Shown here: positions 9,912 through 20,248 of the stretch, piece by piece
Position numbering within the stretch: the stretch's first letter is position 1
Layout of the letters: the number at the start of each line of letters is the position of its first letter
Origin: Pedinophyceae sp. YPF-701
Taxonomy: Eukaryota > Chlorophyta > Pedinophyceae
Length of the DNA stretch: 64,000 nt
Direction of reading: 5' to 3'
Assembly: GCA_916048055.1 (NCBI GenBank)
Contig: CAJZHL010000010.1
Location: 124,001 to 188,000 of the forward strand
Notes under the pieces: generated by a model
Told to the model about the DNA's origin: nothing
What the model saw: only the letters and a program-made list of their open reading frames with translations
Database searches by the model: none
Position numbers and translations under genes: made by a program

Positions 9912-12900
9912 ATGGGATGCGGCGCCTCGGCCCCCGCGGGGCAGGCGGCGGTCCCGCCAGAGCATGGCGGAGGCGGGAGGGGCGCCGGAACGAAGCCCGC
10001 GTGGGCGACGACGCCGGTGCAGGCCTGGGAGCGCGCGATGCTGCAGGTGCGCGGCGGCGGGCGTGTGTGCCGGGTGGGGGCGTGTTTTGCGCCACACAGG
10101 GTCTTTCAAGCTCTGAATTATGAGATAGATGCAGTGGTTGTGCGTGCGGCTGTCCGGAACGCCGCTGGCGCCCTGTTTTGTGCAACATGCATGCCCTGCG
10201 CTTTCCCACGGCGCCGCCCGGGGCGGTCCGCGTGCGCTTTCGCGGTATCAGTGGGCGCGGTGGGATCGTAGCTGCCTGATACGGGACGCGTGCGGTTGTA
10301 GGTGCTCTGATCGCGCATCCCCGGCATCACACGTGCAGGCTTGGCTTCGTAGCCTCGAGATGCCGGACTCGGTCCAGGATTTCTTCAAACCGTTCGACGG
10401 CCGGTCTCTGACCATGATGTACGAGCAGGCGAAGGCGGCCGGAGGGTGCGTGATGCGCCGGACGCGGCCCTGAACCAGTCGCTTGCTAGGAATCCTATCT
10501 CACGTTTCCTCGTCTCCGCTTTCCCTCGCAGCGCCGAGGGCATTCAGGACCCGTCGAACATGCTCGGCGTCTTCAAGCTCCCCCTGTACGCCGCGCTGGA
10601 CGACCTCATGCGCTCCGAGGACGCGAGCGGCGTCGAAAAGCCCCCGGCACTAGATGTCGCTGGTGCCGTAGACACAGCGGCCGGGGCGGTGGAAGAGTTC
10701 ACAGGTACAGCGCCACTCCGAGGACGTTCCAGTGCGTCAGGGCGCGAACTCGATCGACTCTGAGCTCGCTCGCGCCCTGTCTTGCTTCTACAGAGAATCT
10801 GGAGGCGGCGAAAGACGTCGTGGGGCACGTGACGGACGTCATCGCGGCGACGGGCAAGGGGGCGGATTTCCTGGAGAAGGTGGGGTCGCTGGTGACGCCC
10901 CTGGCGACCTGCGTGACCAGCGTGATGGAGTCAGCCCCGTGGCTCGGGCCCGCAGTAAAGCTCTGCGCCAAGCTAGTCGAGGGCGTGCAGGCGGTGCACG
11001 CCGCCAAGGGGAGCTGCCTGGAGCTCGCGGAGATCGCCAGGTACGCGCCGCGCCACGCCGCGGTCCCCCGGCTGCCTTGCTCAGCTGTCACGCATCCATG
11101 CGCTCTCGCTCCCCACACCGCACCTGTGATCGTCGCCATCCTGCTCGGAATCATCGTCAAGGCGCCGATCACAGCGCCGTGGCTCGAAACGCGTCCTCTG
11201 TCTCGCGCAGCACCGTCGCCTCGACCCTGGACAAGCACAAGAGCAAGATCAAGCAGGGCGCGAAGACGTCGCAGCAGGTGCAGGCGCTAGAGGGCGCGCT
11301 CGAGGAGGCGATCGAGCTGGTCGAGAAGTTTGGGAAGCGGTCGTTCCTGGTGCGCTCTCTGCCCGGAGGAGCCCGCGCCGCTGTGCAGCCCCGCATGGTT
11401 GCGACGGAGGAACGAAGATTGCAATTTCATATGTGTTGGAGGCGTCTGACGTCGCGGTCCGACGGCCGTCGCGCATGTGCAGGTCAAGCTGTACTTCTGT
11501 CGGAGGACGACGGAGGAGTTCGAGGTGCGCCAGCCCCCGGGGACACCTGGTTTCGATGGCCCCATGATGCAGCAAAACCCAAGCCTTGCCACGCGTCGTC
11601 GGCGGTGGTTTGGCCGCGCCACCGGCCAGCAGAACGAGCACTTGTCGTCCGCACGCTTCTCCGCTCGCGCCTCGGATTCTCAGTCGCAGGGCTGCGCGTG
11701 CGCCCGGCAGCGCACACGCAGCTCCCTGGACGCTGCGTCACCTCGCGCGCCGGCCCGCGTCCCCCGCAGGGCGTGACGGCGAACATTCTCCGCCAGGTCG
11801 ACCTGATGGAGTTCGACATCGTCGTCGACACCGGCGCGGACGTCCAGGACGTCAAGCAGATGGTCGCGGCCCTGCAGGCACAGATCTCGTCCGGGAAGGT
11901 GTTTCGGAACGACGAGAACGAGGCGCTGCGGAGGAAGATCGAGGACCTCGGCGGCATGAGCGCCGTCCTGAGCAGCGACGACGCCCTGGGCGACGTCATC
12001 GCCAGCATGGGTGCGCAGGGGCAGGTGGTGGCGGGGCTGACGCGGGAGGTGGCGGCGTCGATGCAGCAGCTGATGGAGTTCCACCGGAAGGGCACGCACA
12101 GCATCATCCGGAACGACGAGCTGCGGGTGTTCTGGAGCGAGGAGATCAAAGAAAGCGAGGTGCACATACACGATACAAACATGATACAAACATAACGTAT
12201 ATTATTATATTATTTTTCATCGTTCCACAAAGGCTCGATACTTTTCGCACGCATGACGGCAGAAATCCCCTCAGCGGAGCGCGCGCCGCGGCGACACGAC
12301 CGCTGACTCCGGCCGAACCCCCCCCCCTCCCCTGCGTGCAGGTTGACGCCATGCTCTTCGTGCGCAAGCTCGAGTCCTGGCTGCGCGAGACGTCGTTCGA
12401 GCCGGCGCTCGCGGACAGGCTGGCGAGCAACGCGAAGGACTTCGCCGTGGAGCTCAACATCGGCGAGGCAGCGTCCACGACAGTCAACCCCAACGTCGTT
12501 GACGGCGTGTTCCTGGCCGACAAGACGCTGCCTGAGCGCGTGGGGGAGATCCTCGGGGGCGGCGTGCGCTTCTGCACGGTGCCTGAGCTGCCGGACCCGC
12601 TGTACCCGCGCCAGGACGACGTCGACCGCATCGTCGCGGCGCTGGACGACTGGCCGGTCGCGGTGGTGCACGGCGCGCCCGGGTCCGGCCGGCGCGTGCT
12701 CGCGCAGACCGTCGCGCGGAAGCTCGCCAAGGACCACCCCGCGGGCGTATTCTACGTGGACCTAGAGGACGCGTGGCGGTCCGAGGAGGACATCGTGTCT
12801 GATTTGGGGATAAAGCTCGGAAGAGACTGGTGCACGTCGCGGGACGTGGCGGACTTCGCGGAGACGGCGACGCGCGTGCACCGCGGCGCGATGCTGCTGG

Positions 12901-15561
12901 TCGTTGCGGGGGTGACGTGCGCGACGTGGGCCAAGGCGCGCCAGGGCGACCACCGCGGCGTGCGGCCCTTCCTCGTGGGGCTGCTGCAGAAGTTCAAAGC
13001 AGAGAGCATGCAGGGCCTCGGGCAACGCGACGGGCTCACCGTGGTCGTCACATCCGAGGTGCGCCCCGAACCTCGCCTCACAAGCGCGCGTGCTCGTCTT
13101 GTCACCCCGACCCCCCTGCATCGCCGTTGACCAGACGATAACGCACGTGCCGTCGCTGGTGCGCGTGCAGGGCGAGCTGGACGTTGCCGCCGTGGATGAC
13201 GACATCCGCAGAGCTGTGCAGCAGATCAGAGTGAAACCAGTGGACGAGAGGGCGCTGAAGATGCTGCGCACGCAGACCCGCCGCCGTGGTCGCAGCGCGG
13301 ACGACGCGCTGCCTGCGCACCTGCGGGAAGCGCTGGTCGGCCTGGCGGTGTTTCCGTCGACGTTTGACGCCGAGGCGGCGACGAGCGTGTCGGGCAAGCT
13401 GGACGCGACGGCGCTCCTGCGCGAGCTGAAGGACGCGGGGTACGCGCGGTACCTCAAGGAGGGCGGGCGGTGGGAGATCGTGGAGGACGGCAGGGCCTTG
13501 GCGAAGCAGTTGCGCGGCAAGGGCGATGCCGACGAGAGCGTCGCTGCTTCCGCCGAGAAGCGCTTCGTGGAGCACATGACCCGCGTGGTGATCAAGCTCG
13601 AAGGTTCGACTAAGTCGGACGAGCAGCTGCAGGCGCGTGTCGTCGCCAGTCGGGAAAACAAGAACATCGACCGCGCCCTGGAGCTGTGCGACGACGACAG
13701 CGTGCTCGTGCGGCGCGTGGCGGCCATCGAGGACCACTTCGGACGCTACGGGCGTGCGGCGGAGCTGGCCGAGCGCGCTCTCAAGGGACTGCAGCGCAAA
13801 CACGGCGAGGACAATCAGCAGGTCGTACAGGCGATGAAGAACCTGGCAGTGTTTCGTGGGCGGCAGGGGAAGCATGGCGAAGTGGCAAGCCTGTTTGAGC
13901 GCGCACTGGCGATCCAAGAGAGGCTGTTCGGCCCCGACGACGCGAAACTTGTGCCAACGCTCCGCCGTCTCGGGGGGGTAAAGGAGACGCTGGGCAAGTA
14001 CGACGAGGCGCTCCGCGTTTTCGAGCGGGCGGCAGCAATTGCGGAGACGTCCGACGAATCTCGAACCCTACTGCCTCCCGTCTTGGGACTGATCGCTGAG
14101 TTCAGGTCCAGGGAGGGGCGGCACGGCGATGCCATCGCCCTCTACGAGCGCTGCCTGGCCATGCGCGAGGAGACCGATGGCCCGGAGAGTTTGATCGTAG
14201 CGTCGACGCTCAGAAACCTCGGGCGAATGAAACAATTCGCGGGCAACTGGTCGGAGGCGTTGGAGCTGCACTCTCGTGCGCTTGCCATCAAAGAGAAGGT
14301 CTTGGGGCCGGACCACACGGACGTCGCGGCCTCGCTCTACTCGATGGCCGACATTCCCAAGTTGCAGGGCAAGCGCGAGGACGCGATTGCGATGTTGCAG
14401 CGCTGCCTGCGAATCGAGGAAGCGGCCCTGGGGTCGGAGCATCCTCGGGTGGCGAAAACGTTGATGTTCATGGGCGACATCATGTCGTTGATGGAAGGAC
14501 CGAAGCGGAGGAATGAGGCCATGAAAGCGTACAAGCGCGCGCTCGAGATTCGCGAGAGCGTTCACGGTGCAGATCACACACACGTGGCCGACTTGCTGGT
14601 CAACATGGCCAAGCTGCGGGCGGAGCGGGAGAACCCGAGCGAGAAGGCTCTGCGGAAGTGCGTAGAGCTGTGCGAACGCGCCTTGCGGATACGCGAACAG
14701 GCCCTCGGTCCGGACCACAATTCGCTGGCCAGTGTATTGGAGACGTTGGGTGGCGTCAAGGACAAGTTGGGCGAGCACCTGGAGGCGAAGCGGCTGTACG
14801 AGCGGGCGCTGGAGATCGAGCGGGCGGTCGGTCCGGAGCGGGAGGAGGTCGGAGATCTGCTCTTCGGGCTCGGAGGCCTGATGCTTTCAATGCGCAAGAA
14901 GCCTCAGCTGACAAACATGAACACCGAACAGGCGATCGCGGAGGCGAAGGACTATTTCGTCCAGTCTGTCGAGATCTATGACAAGCACGAGAGCAATCTG
15001 CGAATCGTCAGTAAAATACCCCGAAAGCTGGGCCTGATCGCACTCTGCTCTTCACAGCTGGGCAAGCTGGACGAGGCGGCGAAGGCCCTCGAGCGCGCGA
15101 TCCGCATCAGAGAAAAGCTCCAGGACAGCGGAGAGGAGAACATCGATATCGAACACCTCGTCGAACTGCTGATCGACCTCGGAAAAGTCAGGAAGCAGCA
15201 AGGCTCGCTGCAGGAGGCTGTCCGACAGTACGAGCGCGCCCTCCGGATCGCAGAGGAGTCCCTCGGGCCGGAGAAAGCGGATGAAGTCCGGAAGAAGCTG
15301 GAGGAGCTGCAAGCAGAAGCCTCTGACGACGAGCCTGACGCACCCGCACTGCCCGCCACCCGCAAGATCGACGCGCGACAGCAGCCGGAAGATTCCTCGG
15401 ACGACGAGCCCGAATCATCCGCGCACGCCGCTCGCCCACGGGTGCCACGGCGCCGGGTCAACAGGCGACGTGCGCGGCAGGAGGCCTCGGACGACGAGGG
15501 AGAATCCCAACACACGTACACTCCACGTGCCACTCTATGTCGGGTGATTACGCCCCGGTAA
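9912..15561 (+). CDS. NLR-like protein: myristoylation site, SAM-like, HeLo/MLKL-like bundle, degenerate NB domain, TPR array
   Basis: Nine exons (9912-10046, 10339-10445, 10532-10704, 10794-11040, 11211-11349, 11483-11524, 11770-12159, 12342-13058, 13135-15561) encode 1458 residues, with matching phases at every junction. The N-terminus MGCGAS is an N-myristoylation plus palmitoylation signal, implying membrane anchoring. A SAM-like segment (AWLRSLEMPD...FDGRSL) follows. Next is an all-helical region of about 100 residues that resembles the MLKL/HeLo four-helix bundle (LEGALEEAIELVEKFGKRS). An NB-ARC-like domain has its P-loop at 522-529 as GAPGSGRR, lacking the catalytic Lys and Ser/Thr. 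The Walker B position reads LLVVAG without acidic residues. From about residue 780 there are kinesin-light-chain-type TPRs (for example FERALAIQERLFGPDD), then an acidic tail. By architecture it is a candidate immune or cell-death receptor; function is inferred. Confidence 0.8.
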
Positions 15562-15891
15562 GGACGGACGGACTGACGGACCTCACAGCTCGCATGCATT
15601 CGACACACTTGTACGCGTCAGAGGCGTGCAGCCAGGGGCGCCTGACGGACGTGTGTGACGCTTTCCTGCATCGTGATGCGCCTCAGTGCCGCCCGTGTGC
15701 ACCGTTACGGGGTCGCCCGCGCTGGCGTTCATACAATTTGATTCAATCAAATTGTTAAACAAGAACAAGAACGGCATGTTTGGGACACCCCCGCAATCGC
15801 CAGCACGCGTCCAGCACCACACGCGATTGCCCTGCTCGTCTCCAGCTGCCTCCGCTGTCGTCGCCGCGGCACCGCAGCCCCCCGGCGCCGC
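15562..15891. other. Convergent intergenic region with AT-rich palindrome
   Basis: This is the 3' spacer between the NLR-like gene and the LRR gene. Around 15735-15755 it contains caatttga-ttcaa-tcaaattg, a short perfect palindrome in an AT-rich patch that is likely to mark transcript ends. No coding frame is convincing. Confidence 0.45.
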
Positions 15892-17982
15892 TCACGCGGC
15901 TTGTGCAGCGCCCCGAGCCGCACTGCCCTGACTCCCCCCCCCGTCCGAGCGCAGCGTCCGCAGGCGCTCGCACGACGTCTTCGGAAGCAGCGCCCCGTCC
16001 GGGCACGCGCAGTCCCGCACGTCCAGGTCCCGCAGCGCCGTCAGCCCGGAGGGAGGCCTGGGGAGCTTGCTGCGCGCCGCGCGTAGGACCCGCACGTGCG
16101 CCGCGCTGGACGCCGGCAGGAAGTCGTCGGCCAGGAGCGCGCAGTCGCGCACGTCGAGGTAGGCCAGGACGGGCACCTTGGGCGGGAGCCGCACGAGGGA
16201 GCTGCGTGCGGCACGCAGCGTCCGCAGCTGCGCGCAGGACGACGCCGGGAGGAAGTCGTCGGCCAGGCGCGCGCAGTCCCGCACGTCGAGCTCCCGCAGG
16301 TGCGCCATCCGTTCGCGGAGCCGCGTCATCGAGCTGCCTTTTGCGACGAGTGTGCGCACGTTTGCGCTGCTGGAAGCAGGGAGGAAGAACGGCCCCGCGA
16401 GCTCCGTGCAGGCGCTGACGTCGAGGTTCCGCAGCGCTGCGAGGCCGCGCGGCACGTGCCTCAGCGGAGTGCGCGCCGCCCTGAGCGTCACGACGCGCGC
16501 AGCACTCGACGCAGGCAGCCAGTCCCGGACCAGCTTCGCGCACGAGCTCACGTCGAGCTCCTCGAGCGACACCATCCCGCCGGGGAGCTTCCGCACCGCG
16601 CTGTTCCGCGCACGCAGCACGCGCAACCGCCCCCGCGACGACGCTGCTACAAAGTCCTCCGCGAGGTTCGCGCAGTCGCTGACGTCGAGCTCCTCGAGCG
16701 CGGCCGTCCCGACGGGCACGCGGCGCAGCGCCGTCGCCTCGACCGCGAGCCGGCGCAGGCGCAGGCACGACGACTGCGGGAGGAAGTCGCCGTCGAGCGC
16801 GGGGCAGGAGGAGGCGTCGACGTCCTCGAGAGCCGCCATGCCGCCGAGGAGCCGCTGGACGGAGCTGCCGCGGGCGCGCAGCACGCGCAGACGCCCGCAC
16901 GAGGACGCCGGCAGCCAATTAGGCAGCAAGTTGCAACAGCCACTTATGTCTAGCTCGACTAGCGACGCCATGCCCTCAGGCACCCGCTGCTGCTGCGTCC
17001 CGCGCATCACCAGCCGCGCCAGCTTCCCGCAGCACGACCGCGGCGCGAAGTCCTCGTCCAGGCAGACGCACCCAGCGACGTCCAGGTCTACGAGCGACGC
17101 GAGACCTTCCTTCGGAAGCTTCCGGAGCGCGCTGCCCTGCGCCCGCAGCGTGCGAACGCGGCCGCAGCTCGATGGAGGGAGCCAGTCGAGCACCAGTCCG
17201 GCACAGCCGCTCACGTCGACGTGCTCGAGGGCGCACATGCCGCGCGGCAGGCGGTCCACGGTGGTGCCCGCGACGTCGAGGTGCCGGATGGCGCCGAGCA
17301 CACCCGGCGGCGTCCGCGCGAGCCAGTCCGCTACCTGCACGTCCGCGCGCGGCGAGGGCCTCGCCGACACGGCAACCCTTCGCAGCGCAGTCATACCGGG
17401 GGGGATGTCGGGGGGGGGTGTTGTCTCGCCGCCGACGAGTTCCACGGCGACAACGCCCGCGACGTCCAGCGACTCGCCGCCGGCGTCGCAGTACACCCGC
17501 CACCCGCTCTCCGCCCAACCGACGTACGACGCGGCGTCACGCGCGACCTTCCCTCGGAGCTTCCCCGCGACCGCCGAGCACGTCCCCTGGCTCCGCGCGT
17601 GCCACCTCGCGCCGCGGCAGCCCTCGAGGACGGCCGCCATCATCGTCGCCGACGCCGCGGCCAGCGCCGCGCGGTCGCCAGCGGGGAGCAGCGCGCATAC
17701 TGTGTCAAATGGGGCGTGAGCGCCCGGACAGGACGCAAGGCGGTCGAGGGTCGCGGCCGGCGCCTCGGGCTTCCCTGGCGCGTCGCGAGCACGTCCGGCG
17801 GCGCGACGTTCCGGGCGCCGCGTCGCCTGAACGTGCCGCGCAGCGCACGCGGCGCCGAGCGCGACGACCGCCGCCGCCGCAGCCTTTAAGAGTAGATGTC
17901 CGGGACGGCTGATCTGCGTATCGTCAATGGTGGGGCCCTTCTGGGCGTCGCGGGCACCCGATGACGGCCTGAAACGGGCCAT
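15892..17982 (-). CDS. Leucine-rich repeat protein with N-terminal membrane segment
   Basis: A single-exon gene of 697 residues, taking the ATG at 17982 (MARFRPSSG) as start; the frame is open further upstream but has no earlier ATG. Residues about 28-50 (HLLLKAAAAAVVALGAACAA) form a membrane anchor or signal anchor. A segment near 85-115 (FDTVCALLPAGDRAALAAAS) is faintly F-box-like. From about residue 215 come ten units of about 44 residues. Each pairs two LRRs of the pattern LPxGMxxLxxLDVSxC and DFLPASSxxxLRTLRA. Cys and Ser recur at fixed places, typical of algal LRR expansions. Binding partner and location are unknown. The gene is convergent with the NLR-like gene and intron-free, unlike most neighbours. 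Confidence 0.8.
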   Translation of the reverse strand: MARFRPSSGARDAQKGPTIDDTQISRPGHLLLKAAAAAVVALGAACAARHVQATRRPERRAAGRARDAPGKPEAPAATLDRLASCPGAHAPFDTVCALLPAGDRAALAAASATMMAAVLEGCRGARWHARSQGTCSAVAGKLRGKVARDAASYVGWAESGWRVYCDAGGESLDVAGVVAVELVGGETTPPPDIPPGMTALRRVAVSARPSPRADVQVADWLARTPPGVLGAIRHLDVAGTTVDRLPRGMCALEHVDVSGCAGLVLDWLPPSSCGRVRTLRAQGSALRKLPKEGLASLVDLDVAGCVCLDEDFAPRSCCGKLARLVMRGTQQQRVPEGMASLVELDISGCCNLLPNWLPASSCGRLRVLRARGSSVQRLLGGMAALEDVDASSCPALDGDFLPQSSCLRLRRLAVEATALRRVPVGTAALEELDVSDCANLAEDFVAASSRGRLRVLRARNSAVRKLPGGMVSLEELDVSSCAKLVRDWLPASSAARVVTLRAARTPLRHVPRGLAALRNLDVSACTELAGPFFLPASSSANVRTLVAKGSSMTRLRERMAHLRELDVRDCARLADDFLPASSCAQLRTLRAARSSLVRLPPKVPVLAYLDVRDCALLADDFLPASSAAHVRVLRAARSKLPRPPSGLTALRDLDVRDCACPDGALLPKTSCERLRTLRSDGGGSQGSAARGAAQAA

Positions 17983-19459
17983 CGTTGGGATTGTGGTGGA
18001 GGCGTCGCTGGAGTCGCGCCCGGGACGTATAGGCAACGTCAACGCCGCACACGTGCTCTGTGATGTCGAGCGGTGGTCGCTCTGCTGTGTGTTGGCGACG
18101 ATGTCCTCCCCGTAGGCTGCGCACGGCAAGGGTGGGTGCGCTACAACGGTGAGGAGGCGCGGCTGCAGGGCCTGCCTGGGCAGGATTTTGCGTTCTCGAG
18201 AAATCCGTTGCTCAGGGCCGTAACGGCTTGTGCCACAGCGACTGCGTCGCGGTCCTATCAACCTCCCATACGCTGCGCCGGGGCACACGACCTAGGCCGG
18301 GTGCTCGCAGCGCGCCCGACCACGCGCCGGGCCGTGACGTGCACGTTCGACCCCCCACGGGCACGGACCGAACGTGTTACTGCTTGGAAATCGCGGCCAG
18401 GAGGCTGAATCTCATCGCAAGAGAGAGGGGGCCTTGCCTGCACTATCACGCGCCCCACTCGTAATGCGCTTCGCCGCGGAACTCGGGACGGCGACTCGGG
18501 CGAGGATCGTCCTGCCTCACATGCCCTCGGACGCGGCGCCGGCGCGCCGGTCAGCGCCGGAAGCGCCCGGACGGGGCCGCCGGGCACTGGTCAGCACACC
18601 TCCGGCGACCTAGGGGCCACTCGTGCGCGACGCCTCGCTCCGCACCTCAAATCCGCTCCAAACCACCTGGCCCCCCTATTCCGTGCATGTATAGACCGCA
18701 GATACCCGCGGATTAGCGTTGCGCGGCCGTCCAGCGCGCCGGCGGGGCGTTCGCAAAGACGAGCTGCATCACCTCGCTCTGTGCGTCAGGAGTCTAGTCT
18801 GACCCAAACAGCGCGTCTGACGCACTCCTCGAACAGGTAACGACGCGGCAGGAGCGTTACACGCGCCTGAACACCCCCCCTGACTCCGTCGAGGGCCTCC
18901 TGCCTGCCGCGTAGGGTACTGCGCAGTGACAGCGTCGCTGCGGCAGCGCAGCGGACAAGCGCCGGCGGCGCGGCGGACTGGCGCCGCGTTTGCCTGCACG
19001 GAGGGGTAGGCCGGCACGCGAGAGACGATCGGGCCAGCTGGACGTGCGGATCGCTGTGCGGGTCCCTGCCTGTGGTGGATGCCTCCTCGCTGCGCGCGTG
19101 CCGGACGGAGGTGTTCCGCCGTTTTACGACGGAACATCGAGCAGAAATAACACGATCATGCAGCCGCTGCGCCGTGCGGCCGTCGAAACCCGTCCTCGAG
19201 GCGCGGTCCGCGATCGCTGCGCCGAGAGGGCACCTCTGGCCATCTCTCCCGCTGCGCCTCCCCGGGCGCATCTTTCCGCGCAACGACCCCCGCGAGCGCG
19301 TTTCCCGAGCCCATCCGCAGCAGCGCCCACGTACAGCGCATTCCCCCCCGCACACCCCCTCCAGCGCCGGTGCAACAGCAGCTGCGGCGTCACACCCGGC
19401 GCGCAGCGAATGCGACCACCCACGCTCCCCGCCGCCCCCCGCCGCAGATCCACGGAACC
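17983..19459. other. Long spacer without a recognisable gene
   Basis: About 1.5 kb between the divergent LRR gene and the small membrane protein. Several open frames of 80-240 codons occur on both strands. None shows domain character, helical periodicity or consistent splice context, and their length is expected from the base composition. The LRR promoter presumably lies in the left part. Confidence 0.4.
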
Positions 19460-19762
19460 ATGGCGGAGACGATGGAGGACCGCGTCCTGCGGGGGGCCCC
19501 GCCGGCACCTGCCGTCAGCCGCAAGCCGTCGACGACGGGGGCGCTCAAGGCGGCGGGGCTGGCGCTCGCCGGGCTCCTCGCCGCCTGCGCGCTCCTCGCC
19601 GGCGCGTTCCTGCTCTCTCTCGGCGAGCTCTACCAGGGCCGTCCCCTGCCCGAGACGCTCCCGTGGTTCCTGCGCGTCGTGACGGGCGCGCCGTGGGTGC
19701 TCGTGAAGGCGCCGTTCGGGCTCCTGGGCGACCTCGTCGTCGCCCCCATCTTCTCCCTCTGA
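19460..19762 (+). CDS. Small single-pass membrane protein, unknown function
   Basis: A 100-residue reading frame that starts at an ATG in good context (accATGG). The N-terminal 30 residues are polar (METMEDRVLRG-type). They are followed by a strong transmembrane helix at about 31-53 (ALAGLLAACALLAGAFLLSL) and an amphipathic segment with LPWFLRVV and further hydrophobic residues up to the C-terminal IFSL. I do not recognise a family. Size and layout would suit an organelle inner-membrane subunit, but nothing in the sequence proves this. It is convergent with the COX6A-like gene. Confidence 0.5.
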   Translation: MAETMEDRVLRGAPPAPAVSRKPSTTGALKAAGLALAGLLAACALLAGAFLLSLGELYQGRPLPETLPWFLRVVTGAPWVLVKAPFGLLGDLVVAPIFSL

Positions 19763-20248
19763 TTCAGCCCGGGCCGCGAGCCGCTAGTTACTAATTTTGC
19801 TGCAACGGCAACAGCAGCCGGTCGCTGCAGGGTGTAATCGAGACGACCCCACCCCCCTTGCGCGCGCAAACGGCGCGCAGGGCCCCGCCAGCTGCTCTAC
19901 GCGCCCAGCCGCCCCCGTTCCCGCCCGGCGCGGACATCGCACCCGCCGGCGGGGCGGTGCAGGCTGCGGAGCCGGAACGCCGCCCGCCCCTGCGCCGGCC
20001 GACCCGCAGCTCGCGTCTGCGCATGCCAGCCACCATGCCAGCGCGGACATCCTCGCCCGAGCGCCGCAGCACAGCACGCCGCCAGTAGCACGACACGACC
20101 ACCGTAGGCGAGCAGGTGAGGGCGCGAGGGCGCGAGGGCCCTCCGCACGAGCCGCAGCAGTCTGCGTGTCACACAAGGAGTCTCTCCGCCCACCCCGCGC
20201 ACGGAACGGAACCAAACCAAACCGAACCGAATCCCGCCAATACACCCC
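19763..20248. other. Convergent intergenic region, no gene seen
   Basis: This spacer holds the 3' ends of the small membrane protein and the COX6A-like gene. A short purine/pyrimidine-biased run (accaaaccaaaccgaaccga) lies just beyond the COX6A-like stop. No further structure was recognised. Confidence 0.4.

Noticed and set aside
10339-10704. A toxin or bacterial effector origin for the N-terminal part of the NLR-like gene
   Set aside because: The exons are interrupted by typical host introns with consistent phases and base composition like neighbours. There is no sign of recent transfer.
18786-19508. A 240-codon minus-strand frame in the spacer before the small membrane protein
   Set aside because: No domain, odd Cys/Arg-rich composition, no splice or promoter context. 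It overlaps the start of a better-supported plus-strand gene.
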